Positions 6,447-12,970 of a stretch of 46,987 bases of DNA are shown piece by piece. Under the pieces are notes generated by a model. The model searched no databases, was not told where the DNA came from, and saw only the letters and a list, made by a program, of their open reading frames with translations. This DNA is from a virus, in the IMG/VR virus record IMGVR_UViG_3300044568_004272, positions 1-46,987 of that record; one strand, 5' to 3'. A program made the translations under genes and the position numbers. The stretch's first letter is position 1, and the number at the start of each line of letters is the position of its first letter.

Positions 6447-6644
6447 ATGAATTCAGCTCAGCTCACTGCCATGATCTGTCTTATGCAGTCCCATGGTGGT
6501 TCGTTTGTTAACAGCATTGCACAAGCATTGCGTGTTGCAGATCCGGTGAATCGTCAACGTTTGCTTGATGCATTTCCGGATCTTGTAAAGAAGTACGGAC
6601 CAACGTCTGACTTCATGCAACCCAAACAACTTACTGAGGTCTGA
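6447..6644 (+). CDS. Hypothetical cyanophage protein (65 aa)
   Basis: The start is ATG at 6447 after GCAATTCAACCC. An in-frame ATG inside the upstream element (6408) would add 13 residues and is not preferred, because other copies of the element are out of frame or lack the ATG. The product is helical (MNSAQLTAMICLMQSHGG...). I recall similar small proteins in cyanophages; function unknown. Confidence 0.6.
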   Translation: MNSAQLTAMICLMQSHGGSFVNSIAQALRVADPVNRQRLLDAFPDLVKKYGPTSDFMQPKQLTEV

Positions 6645-6647
6645 CTT

Positions 6648-6905
6648 ATGTCTGTCCTTTTGGTTGAAGACACATTCATTGATGGTACCAATGTCACAGT
6701 TACAGCAGTGGTGGAGGACATGCGCCTCCTTTATCGTGCATCACGCTACGAACCTGAAGAGTGGTGTCCTGCACTGTGCCAGACAACTTTCTCAGTGGAT
6801 CCAGATGAACAAATCCCTACTGATGAAGATGGGTTCTGTTCTTATCTTGATGCACTCGATCTTGACTGGCAACTCGTCGACACCTCTGACTACGCTGTAG
6901 ATTGA
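6648..6905 (+). CDS. Hypothetical acidic protein (85 aa)
   Basis: Starts 3 nt after the preceding stop (GACTTATGTC), so it belongs to the same unit. It is acidic, with a beta-rich N-terminal half and three Cys. No family recognised. The next copy of the CGTC/GACG element lies 5 nt after its stop. Confidence 0.6.
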   Translation: MSVLLVEDTFIDGTNVTVTAVVEDMRLLYRASRYEPEEWCPALCQTTFSVDPDEQIPTDEDGFCSYLDALDLDWQLVDTSDYAVD

Positions 6906-6910
6906 CCATC

Positions 6911-6936
6911 CGTCCTGGGCATGACGTTAAACTGCC
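6911..6936 (+). promoter_or_regulatory. CGTC-loop-GACG-TTAAACTG element, copy 2
   Basis: CGTC, loop CTGGGCAT, GACG, then TTAAACTGCC, ending 30 nt before the ATG at 6967. The loop differs from copy 1 at one base, while the stem and TTAAACTG are identical. Confidence 0.75.
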
Positions 6937-6966
6937 CACTACTTTGAACTCAACTCCGAACTAACC

Positions 6967-8676
6967 ATGCAATTTCAATTACCATCCAACTTGCAAACAG
7001 AACTGCTGGCGTATGACCCCAAGCTCAAAGCTTTGGCTCGTCAACAGAAGCAAGCTAATCCCTCTAAGAAAGCCAAGTATCCGCTTGGTAATATTCCACA
7101 CCTTATTCCATATTCCGTCGTAAGAGAATCGTTGCAGCAACCTGCAATCGACAGCATCAATGCTTCGTTAGCCGCAGATCGTCATCATTCATTTACAACG
7201 CCTGTGGATGTGGCAACTTCGCAGGCACGCATGATGACCAAGGCTATCCTTTATCACTTCGAGCAGTGCTGGTATGCCGCATGGCTACCACCCAAGGGAG
7301 AAGAAGATCAGTATGTGTACGGCTATGCCTATGCATTCCGCGACACAGCTGGAACTCGTAAAGTTATTCAAAGAGATATCCTAGCCAACATTGAAAAGTA
7401 TGACCGCATTGAAGTCGGTCGTTCAGTGTTTTATGTTTATCGCAAACATGTAACACGCCAAGACATTGCCAATGGAAGCAACGATACCTACTGGCGTGCA
7501 CGTTATCTTGCCAGCTATAGCGAAAAGGGTCGTCATATTGCAAAAGCTGCTGACGAATTTCGCAAGAGCTTGGAAGAAACAATTCCCATGTGGGAAGATT
7601 CTCGTAATATCTTTGCACGTTTGCAGTGTGACAACATTGCTAAAGCACTGGAAATACCATTCGCATTTGTATCTGTTGAACAACAATCAACATGGGAGCT
7701 AACAGTTGACAATGTACTTAACCTTGTAACAAATTCAACTAGTTCGTATTCAAGTTGGCGTGCAATACTAGACACTAAACATATTCTTAATACTCCATTT
7801 TTCCGTAAGTGGATTCAACAAAAGGTTGATGAATCCATCAATGCATACAACGATCTTGACAATCGTCTTCAACGTAATATCAAAGCGCCATTTGCACAGA
7901 TCATAAGACTTGCTGAGAACATCAGCTATGTCGACAAGATCTGGCCTGATTGCCCCATTGATCATTACCAGAATCATGCCAATGAACTCCTTGGTACTTA
8001 TATCCGTTTATATACTGTGTCCGCTTTAGTAACTTACTGGTTGCGTAAGTACATGCCCGTTGCTTCGTTCTTTGGTTTACTTGCTAAACATTACACAGGA
8101 GAAGCTGAACGTCTTCGTACCAATGGCTGCAACGTAACCAAGGACTATGACCTTGGTATCAACATTTATCGTTTCTATGAATGGAACGACACGATGTCAA
8201 TGTTGAATCGTGTGCTTGAGGACAAGGAAGATCTTGCACCGCCTAAGCGTTGGCGCATTGTTGATTTCCATGACTATGTCCAGGCAGAATCATGGAAGGT
8301 TCAGAATGCAAACGAGAAGTTGCCCCAAGATTTATTCCCTGAGCCACTCAGGGTTCAAATCAACAGCGAGTCTTGGTCATTCTTTCAACCGAATGACACA
8401 CATCAGTTGGCTATGTGGGGCCAGGCTGTACGCAATTGCGTCGGCTCTGCCTCTGGCTACGCTGAAGGCGTGCGTAAGAAGAAACACTTCATCGTGCTTT
8501 GCATGATCGAAGGCAAGCCTCAGTTCACCATCCAACTCAAAGTGGAAGGTGGCATGATGTCCGTTGATCAAATCAAAGGTTTATCTAATCAAAACCTAAC
8601 GATTGATCAGCGAGATCAATACACGGAGGCGTTCCAGCAGGCCTTGCAACTTCGTAACCAACAGCTAAGCTCTTGA
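6967..8676 (+). CDS. PcfJ-domain protein
   Basis: 569 residues. The C-terminal part (from about residue 470) carries the PcfJ-like signature: L..WGQAVRNCVGS...YAEGV, then an FIVL-I...P-FTIQL strand and a QIKGLSNQN turn. PcfJ proteins are known from conjugative plasmids and phages, and their biochemical role is unclear. The N-terminal 450 residues are mostly helical with many aromatic residues and no nuclease or ATPase motif that I can see. The start is ATG at 6967 after CTCCGAACTAACC, 30 nt behind an element copy. It seems to be transcribed alone up to the hairpin at 8695. Confidence 0.7.
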   Translation: MQFQLPSNLQTELLAYDPKLKALARQQKQANPSKKAKYPLGNIPHLIPYSVVRESLQQPAIDSINASLAADRHHSFTTPVDVATSQARMMTKAILYHFEQCWYAAWLPPKGEEDQYVYGYAYAFRDTAGTRKVIQRDILANIEKYDRIEVGRSVFYVYRKHVTRQDIANGSNDTYWRARYLASYSEKGRHIAKAADEFRKSLEETIPMWEDSRNIFARLQCDNIAKALEIPFAFVSVEQQSTWELTVDNVLNLVTNSTSSYSSWRAILDTKHILNTPFFRKWIQQKVDESINAYNDLDNRLQRNIKAPFAQIIRLAENISYVDKIWPDCPIDHYQNHANELLGTYIRLYTVSALVTYWLRKYMPVASFFGLLAKHYTGEAERLRTNGCNVTKDYDLGINIYRFYEWNDTMSMLNRVLEDKEDLAPPKRWRIVDFHDYVQAESWKVQNANEKLPQDLFPEPLRVQINSESWSFFQPNDTHQLAMWGQAVRNCVGSASGYAEGVRKKKHFIVLCMIEGKPQFTIQLKVEGGMMSVDQIKGLSNQNLTIDQRDQYTEAFQQALQLRNQQLSS

Positions 8677-8694
8677 TGGTCGAAGCCAGATGCA

Positions 8695-8727
8695 CCAGCC
8701 TTAGCCTCGATACTAGGGCTGGTTTTT
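8695..8727 (+). terminator. Rho-independent terminator just before a start codon
   Basis: CCAGCCTTAG/CTAGGGCTGG (10 pairs with a central mismatch) encloses an 8-nt loop, followed by TTTTT. The next gene starts only 3 nt after the T tract (TTTTTACCATGG at 8731), so terminator and translation start are juxtaposed. Confidence 0.8.
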
Positions 8728-8730
8728 ACC

Positions 8731-8961
8731 ATGGAAAACAACTATACCGATGATCAATTACTTGCCATGGCCATGGCTAACATCGGAGAATTTATTCACG
8801 ACAACTCACCTCATTACGTTTTAATTGAAGACGATCCTCGTAATGAGGATGACTACGATACGTGGGCTTACGGGACAGAACCGTTGCCTCACGATCACAC
8901 TTGGCGTTCAGCTTCTATTGAAGTTGATGTAAGTCCAAGTGAAGGGGACGTGACGGAATAG
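8731..8961 (+). CDS. Hypothetical acidic protein (76 aa) ending inside a tRNA
   Basis: ATG at 8731 follows the T tract of a terminator. The product is very acidic (Asp/Glu/Tyr-rich) and possibly DNA-mimic-like in composition, with no motif. Its last six codons, including the TAG stop, form the 5' end and D-arm of the tRNA-Leu gene at 8944-9029. Confidence 0.6.
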   Translation: MENNYTDDQLLAMAMANIGEFIHDNSPHYVLIEDDPRNEDDYDTWAYGTEPLPHDHTWRSASIEVDVSPSEGDVTE

Positions 8962-9029
8962 GTATACGTAACGCACTTAAAATGCGTCGGCCTTTGGCCT
9001 TGCGGGTTCAAGTCCCGCCGTCCCTACCA
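8944..9029 (+). tRNA. tRNA-Leu (anticodon TAA)
   Basis: The acceptor GGGGACG pairs with CGTCCCT (one G-T at the end). The anticodon arm is ACGCA-CTTAAAA-TGCGT with anticodon TAA. A long variable arm (CGGCC TTT GGCC) marks a class II tRNA. The T arm is GCGGG-TTCAAGT-CCCGC, followed by an encoded ACCA. It reads UUA. The 5' 18 nt overlap the end of the upstream coding gene. Confidence 0.93.
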
Positions 9030-9049
9030 ACATCTACTAACTCAACACA

Positions 9050-9412
9050 ATGTCAATTTTTTCTGCATTCAAATCTCTCATCCCTGAGTTCCATGCATTC
9101 AGTGATGATGAACAACGTTACAACCTTGGTGCCACATGGACAGCAGGTGATGGTTTAAGGGACTATCACAATCTTGAGCTGCGGTACGTTCATAACTCTG
9201 AGCGGCTTGCGCTCCAGGGTCAGCCACAACCAGATGGCAGTTGGCGTTATGAAGAACCAGGTGGCCGTGTTCATACCATCACGGCTGAACGCGCCAAGCA
9301 ATTCATGGAGCAAACCCAAATGCACGCAAATATTATGTGTGCCATGTTGGACAAGCTTCAGGAAGAAGGTGTTAACAGTCCACTGGTGGACGCCACAACA
9401 AACCCTGCTTAA
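9050..9412 (+). CDS. Hypothetical protein (120 aa)
   Basis: Starts 20 nt after the tRNA (CTAACTCAACACAATG). It has a beta-rich middle (LELRYVHNSERLALQGQ, DGSWRYEEPGGRVHTI) and a C-terminal helix with several Met. No family recognised. Probably followed by termination at 9432. Confidence 0.6.
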   Translation: MSIFSAFKSLIPEFHAFSDDEQRYNLGATWTAGDGLRDYHNLELRYVHNSERLALQGQPQPDGSWRYEEPGGRVHTITAERAKQFMEQTQMHANIMCAMLDKLQEEGVNSPLVDATTNPA

Positions 9413-9431
9413 ACTAAGTCGCAGACCTTGG

Positions 9432-9457
9432 GCCCCAGGCAACTGGGGCTTTTCTTT
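9432..9457 (+). terminator. Rho-independent terminator just before a start codon
   Basis: A perfect GCCCCAG-GCAA-CTGGGGC stem (7 bp, tetraloop) is followed by TTTTCTTT. The next ATG (9461) begins 3 nt after the T-rich tract, the same layout as at 8695-8731. Confidence 0.88.
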
Positions 9458-9460
9458 CCA

Positions 9461-9811
9461 ATGAATTCAACTAACAATGAAATGATTGACCTTGATTTGG
9501 TTGATCAAGTTGTCGCTAACATTCCCCAGCAAACATGGGAAATGGTTAAAGAAGCAATCATTGTTAACTTAGTTGACAACATGCCAGCTGACATCTTGGT
9601 TAAATTGACTGATGATCCGGTTGGCTTTGAAAAAGCTGAGGCAATTCTTGATGAGTACTATGAATTACCTGAAAGACAATCTGATTTAATCATTGATGCT
9701 TTTAAAATTCTTGGCCTTGAGCACACTGTTCATTTGCTGGATTCCATGCAGTTGAACAAAGTGGTAGAGGCCAATGTAGATACCACGCCTTGTTTGATTG
9801 AACCCCAATGA
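9461..9811 (+). CDS. Hypothetical acidic protein (116 aa)
   Basis: The ATG at 9461 is chosen because the upstream in-frame ATG at 9428 lies 5' of the terminator stem. The product is acidic and helical (DLDLVDQVVANIPQQ, VKLTDDPVGFEKAEAILDEYY). No motif. Its stop overlaps the start of the next gene by 4 nt (ATGA). Confidence 0.6.
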   Translation: MNSTNNEMIDLDLVDQVVANIPQQTWEMVKEAIIVNLVDNMPADILVKLTDDPVGFEKAEAILDEYYELPERQSDLIIDAFKILGLEHTVHLLDSMQLNKVVEANVDTTPCLIEPQ

Positions 9812-10152
9812 AATGTCCTGTTTGTGCCAGTAAGTACACCCGTGTAACCTGCACAAATCACTTCAAAACATTTACCAAACGGTACTGTCGTTGCCTTTTG
9901 TGCAATGCTAAGTATCGTACTGTTGAGAAGTATGAACTTGCAAAGCCTGGTCCTGCAAAAGGAACACCGAGGCCTGGTAACATTGCTCGCGGTAGTGAGC
10001 ATGGATCTGCTGTACTAACTGAAAAGAATGTTTTGCACATTCGACGGATGCATGCCTGGGGGTTTACCCTTCAAGCAATATCCGATAGGTACGGCATGAG
10101 TACTTCTTACATTTCACGCATTGTCAACCGTAAAGTCTGGACTCACATTTAA
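9808..10152 (+). CDS. Zinc-ribbon plus HTH protein
   Basis: 114 residues. The N-terminal CPVC...CRCLLCNAKYRTVEK has the spacing of the NrdR-type zinc ribbon (CPxC, about 24 residues, CxxC followed by a T-E). The C-terminal 55 residues (GSEHGSAVLTEKNVLHIRRMHAWGF..., IS-RYGMSTSYISRIVNRKVW) form a helix-turn-helix of the kind attached to phage nucleases and regulators. The NrdR ATP-cone is absent, so it is not a true NrdR. It is probably a small transcription regulator or a nuclease remnant. Overlaps both neighbours (ATGA; TAATG). Confidence 0.65.
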   Translation: MKCPVCASKYTRVTCTNHFKTFTKRYCRCLLCNAKYRTVEKYELAKPGPAKGTPRPGNIARGSEHGSAVLTEKNVLHIRRMHAWGFTLQAISDRYGMSTSYISRIVNRKVWTHI

Positions 10153-10448
10153 TGTCATCCAAGAAACCACACGCCTATTCCATTGGTGAACGTGTTGCTG
10201 AACGTCCTAAAACCCATGGCATCATGGCTGTTCGCAAGGAGGTTCAACAACGCATTGCCCAATACCGTAGCCAGCGGTATGGCACAGTCCTTGGCATTGT
10301 TGAAAAACCAAAGGCCAATGGCAAACAAAAGTTTTTAGTAATTCAATGGGACCATTTACAATCACCAACAGAACATGCACAGATGCGCATCTGTCCTATT
10401 CATGAATTAGAAACTTTAACTAAACAAACATTAGTTCCTGGAGAATAA
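10152..10448 (+). CDS. Hypothetical basic protein (98 aa)
   Basis: Starts within the preceding stop (TTTAATG). The N-terminal part is basic (SSKKPHAYSIGERVAERPK). The central strands YGTVLGIVEKP and KFLVIQWDH suggest an SH3-like or KOW-like barrel; this is a pattern guess only. Co-transcribed with thyX. Confidence 0.6.
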   Translation: MSSKKPHAYSIGERVAERPKTHGIMAVRKEVQQRIAQYRSQRYGTVLGIVEKPKANGKQKFLVIQWDHLQSPTEHAQMRICPIHELETLTKQTLVPGE

Positions 10449-10449
10449 C

Positions 10450-10716
10450 ATGACCAAAGAAGTAAGGCCCCTATGGGTTGACATCAAACACATCGATGAG
10501 TCTTGGCATTCAAATCCAGGACAAAAGTATGGAAAGTTTTTTCGACTGATTGCAGAACGTATTCCAACTGAATTAAAGCAAGGTCTGCATTCTGAAGATC
10601 GAATCAAACGATTGCATACCGCAGATGATGTCGTTGCCTGGTTGCTTGAGCAAGCAGTCAAAGGTGAAAACGATGTTCGATACAACTATGATTGGCAACT
10701 AACGGACACACACTGA
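10450..10716 (+). CDS. Hypothetical protein (88 aa)
   Basis: Preceded by GGAGAATAAC, a usable Shine-Dalgarno 6 nt from the ATG. Trp/Asp-rich N-terminus, then a helical domain (IKRLHTADDVVAWLLEQAV). No family recognised. The stop overlaps thyX as TGATG. Confidence 0.6.
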   Translation: MTKEVRPLWVDIKHIDESWHSNPGQKYGKFFRLIAERIPTELKQGLHSEDRIKRLHTADDVVAWLLEQAVKGENDVRYNYDWQLTDTH

Positions 10717-11363
10717 TGAATGTAAATCTTGTCTGGGCTACACCCAGTGCGGAAGAAATGATTGTCAAGATGGCAAGAGTCTCGGCTCCTGCAAATCAAG
10801 ACAACATGGATACAGCTCCACGGTTGTTGCGTTATTTGATTAAACACAAACACTGGAGTCCATTTGAAATGGCAAACATGACTGTAGAAATTGAAACAAC
10901 ACGTTCAATTTCTGCTCAGATTATTCGCCATCGTTCGTTTAGCTTTCAAGAATTTAGTCAACGTTATGCAGATGTCAATGAACTTGGCTCTGCAGTAATT
11001 CCCCATTTGCGTAGGCAAGACTATTCAAATAGGCAAAATAGTATTGATGATTTGTCATCAGAAGATGTAGCGAATTATTATCGTCGTGTTAGTCAGCTCT
11101 TTGAAGATGCTGAACATTTATATAAAGAAATGGTTAGTCAGGGAATAGCCAAAGAGTGCGCCAGGAACATCCTTCCGCTTGGCACACAGACTAGGCTTTA
11201 TATGAACGGAACTATCAGGTCATGGATCCATTACCTTCAACTCCGCTGTGAACCAGGAACACAATTCGAACACAGACAAATTGCCGAATGGATCAAACAA
11301 ATCTTCTGTAGAGAGTTCCCTGTTATCGGGGAAGCTGTCTTCCAAGAAGAAACCCTTGGTTAA
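10716..11363 (+). CDS. thyX: Flavin-dependent thymidylate synthase
   Basis: 215 residues from ATG at 10716, which shares a base with the preceding TGA. The earlier in-frame start at 10692 is inside the previous gene. The ThyX motif RHRSFSFQEFSQRY lies at residues about 71-84 and matches the family RHRxxSxxExSxRY. The C-terminal IRSWIHYLQLRCEPGTQFEHR supplies the other conserved FAD/dUMP-binding residues. It methylates dUMP to dTMP with methylene-THF and FADH2, supplying thymidine for phage DNA. ThyX is widespread in cyanophages. A hairpin (CCCTTGGT/ACCAGGGG) straddles the stop codon. Confidence 0.95.
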   Translation: MNVNLVWATPSAEEMIVKMARVSAPANQDNMDTAPRLLRYLIKHKHWSPFEMANMTVEIETTRSISAQIIRHRSFSFQEFSQRYADVNELGSAVIPHLRRQDYSNRQNSIDDLSSEDVANYYRRVSQLFEDAEHLYKEMVSQGIAKECARNILPLGTQTRLYMNGTIRSWIHYLQLRCEPGTQFEHRQIAEWIKQIFCREFPVIGEAVFQEETLG

Positions 11364-11385
11364 ACCAGGGGTTGATGAGTGGCGC

Positions 11386-11502
11386 TCAGAAGGTCACGGT
11401 CGGTTGTTTTTTTAATTCCCTGATGGCATGCTTGGACTCTGTGTCCTTGCGTGCCGTCTTTTTCTTTTGGGCTGTTAAGTAAACAATCAGTGCTTTGTTC
11501 AT
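11386..11502 (-). CDS. Small basic protein (38 aa), minus strand
   Basis: ATG at 11502 overlaps the preceding minus-strand stop as ATGA and runs 38 codons to TGA at 11388-11386. It begins MNKALIVYLTAQKKK and is Lys-rich. The ATGA overlap supports it, and no competing plus-strand gene is convincing here. Confidence 0.5.
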   Translation of the reverse strand: MNKALIVYLTAQKKKTARKDTESKHAIRELKKQPTVTF

Positions 11503-11651
11503 TTGATTTGGCCTCCGATCAAGTAAGGGAGGTATCCAATATTACGGTATGTCAGGCGCAGCCAGGGGCGATGGGCCAGATTCCACCAGTCCCGATCTTC
11601 CTTGGCTTGTTGTTCTTTGTTGTATTTGCAGCCGCGATACATTAGTTCCAT
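11499..11651 (-). CDS. DUF4278-like small protein (50 aa), minus strand
   Basis: ATG at 11651 to TGA at 11501-11499. The N-terminus MELMYRGCKYN resembles the cyanobacterial DUF4278 start (M-L-YRG..Y); the body is Trp/Arg/Tyr-rich. DUF4278 proteins are typical of cyanobacteria and their phages and have no known function. With the 38-aa gene it forms a two-gene counter-oriented cassette between thyX and the gene at 11730. Confidence 0.5.
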   Translation of the reverse strand: MELMYRGCKYNKEQQAKEDRDWWNLAHRPWLRLTYRNIGYLPYLIGGQIK

Positions 11652-11729
11652 AAGATTCTGTATCTATTGATACGGAAAGTATATGACAATTAATGTATAT
11701 GATGTCGTTCATCCTGTAACACAACAACA
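11652..11729. promoter_or_regulatory. Divergent region with palindrome
   Basis: The gap lies between a minus-strand start (11651) and a plus-strand start (11730). It contains GTATC-TATT-GATAC (11660-11673), a perfect operator-like palindrome, and ATAT-rich boxes. TTGATA at about 11668 with TATATGAT downstream is a weak plus-strand promoter. Confidence 0.4.
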
Positions 11730-11843
11730 ATGAGGGTGCAACCTCACGGTGATCAAGCCGCAAGGTTGTTCACTTACCAGCCAGGAGAAGCAGCAGAAAT
11801 CCTGACTCCCTCGGGGTTGACGCTGCTCTTCTACACCCTATAA
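11730..11843 (+). CDS. Small protein (37 aa)
   Basis: ATG at 11730 follows the CA-rich leader TGTAACACAACAACA, as for other genes here, and ends at TAA 11841-11843. The product is soluble with a hydrophobic C-terminus (LTLLFYTL). No homologue recognised. An element copy lies 17 nt downstream. Confidence 0.45.
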   Translation: MRVQPHGDQAARLFTYQPGEAAEILTPSGLTLLFYTL

Positions 11844-11859
11844 CACTGTAAACTCTCTA

Positions 11860-11885
11860 CGTCCTAAACAAGACGTTAAACTGTT
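11860..11885 (+). promoter_or_regulatory. CGTC-loop-GACG-TTAAACTG element, copy 3
   Basis: CGTC, loop CTAAACAA, GACG, then TTAAACTGTT. It ends 28 nt before the ATG at 11914. The loop is largely different from the other copies, while the stem and TTAAACTG are unchanged. This is the only copy lacking ATG before ACG. Confidence 0.72.
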
Positions 11886-11913
11886 TGCATTTAATTTCAC
11901 ACCACACCACATC

Positions 11914-12675
11914 ATGAAACTCCTTAAGTTTTCTACCGGTAACGGTAAGCTCAAGAATCGTTTGATCTTCTCACTTCCAGCGGGTTATTCCTGTCCGCAC
12001 GCTGGTGTTTGCAAAACATTTGCTGACCGTGCCACAGGTGCTATTACTGATCTGCCCCAGACAACTGGTACAACAGCAGATGAGTTCCGTTGCTTTGCAG
12101 CCATGTCAGAAGTGCGACCCAATGTCAGGGAAGCACGCTGGCACAACTGGGATCTGTTGCGTGAAACAATGCATTCCAATGGCAACCAAGCCACATTGCT
12201 GCGTGACCTCATTGATTTATCCTTGACCATGATGCCGCCTAAGCAATTGGTGCGGGTCCATGAGTCCGGTGATTTCTGGACAGAGAATTATATGAAGGCT
12301 TGGTTCATGGCTGCAACTGAGCGGCCCAACCAAACCTTCTATGCCTATACCAAGTCGTTAGGCATGTGGCTTAACCTTGCCGATATCATTCCATCAAACT
12401 TCTATCTCACTGCGTCCCATGGTGGTACGCTTGATTACTTAATTCCCAAACACCCCAAGGTATTCAAGCGCATTGCCTATGTGGTCTACACAGAACAACA
12501 GGCAACTGAGCTGGGATTGGAAATCGATCATGACGACAGCCATTGCTTAGGTGATAAGCCGTTTGCACTGCTGGTTCATGGCAGCCAACGCGCTGGTACA
12601 GAAGCCAGCAAAGCATTGTCTCAACGTAAGAAAGATGGTGGCTTTGTGGGATACAGCAAAGCAAATAGAAAGTAA
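11914..12675 (+). CDS. GP88-like phage protein
   Basis: 253 residues. The sequence shows a Cys pair near the N-terminus (GYSCPHAGVC), VRVHESGDFWTENYMKAW in the middle, TFYAYTKSLGMWL, and an LTASHGG segment. These match my memory of the phage Gene product 88 family (RxHxSGDF..., FYxYTKS), known from mycobacteriophages and cyanophages and of unknown function. Cys and His could bind a metal. Start ATG at 11914 after CACACCACACCACATC, with no Shine-Dalgarno. Confidence 0.7.
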   Translation: MKLLKFSTGNGKLKNRLIFSLPAGYSCPHAGVCKTFADRATGAITDLPQTTGTTADEFRCFAAMSEVRPNVREARWHNWDLLRETMHSNGNQATLLRDLIDLSLTMMPPKQLVRVHESGDFWTENYMKAWFMAATERPNQTFYAYTKSLGMWLNLADIIPSNFYLTASHGGTLDYLIPKHPKVFKRIAYVVYTEQQATELGLEIDHDDSHCLGDKPFALLVHGSQRAGTEASKALSQRKKDGGFVGYSKANRK

Positions 12676-12686
12676 TTATTAAACGC

Positions 12687-12714
12687 TTGCATTATTTTTT
12701 AAATCCGATATCAT
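12687..12714 (+). promoter_or_regulatory. Sigma70-like promoter upstream of the polymerase operon
   Basis: TTGCAT (12687-12692) and TATCAT (12709-12714) are separated by 16 bp, about 23 nt before the start codon at 12737. The region is AT-rich. This transcription unit has no CGTC/GACG element, so it may depend on the host polymerase. Confidence 0.55.
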
Positions 12715-12736
12715 CTGTTCGTTCTTAAACAACCAG

Positions 12737-12970
12737 ATGACCTACGTCATTGCTACTTGGAAAAACGGTTTGCCACACGCCATTCGTGCATGCAGCCAAA
12801 CAAATAAATTTCACTTAGTTCCGTTAGACTCTGACGTAGCTTTAAACAAGATCTTGTCTCATCCGTACCGTGCGGGTGCGCAACATATCTTGTCATGGAT
12901 TAACAAGAACGACAATGAGCTTGCCAGTGAAGACCTCTCAATTCAAGATGAAGCCCGTTTCCGCAAATGA
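12737..12970 (+). CDS. Hypothetical protein (77 aa) preceding DNA polymerase
   Basis: Starts ATGACCTACGTC after ACAACCAG. The protein has an N-terminal beta hairpin (TYVIATWKNGLPHAI) and a helical, charged C-terminus. The end overlaps the DNA polymerase start by 23 nt, so it is probably translated together with the polymerase. Confidence 0.6.
   Translation: MTYVIATWKNGLPHAIRACSQTNKFHLVPLDSDVALNKILSHPYRAGAQHILSWINKNDNELASEDLSIQDEARFRK

Noticed and set aside
9808-10152. Calling this gene nrdR
   Set aside because: Only the zinc-ribbon half is similar; the ATP-cone domain that defines NrdR is missing and an HTH takes its place.
11451-11645. 64-residue plus-strand frame with a hydrophobic C-terminus
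   Set aside because: No start signal, and the minus strand holds two ATGA-coupled frames, one with a recognisable YRGxxY N-terminus, over the same bases.
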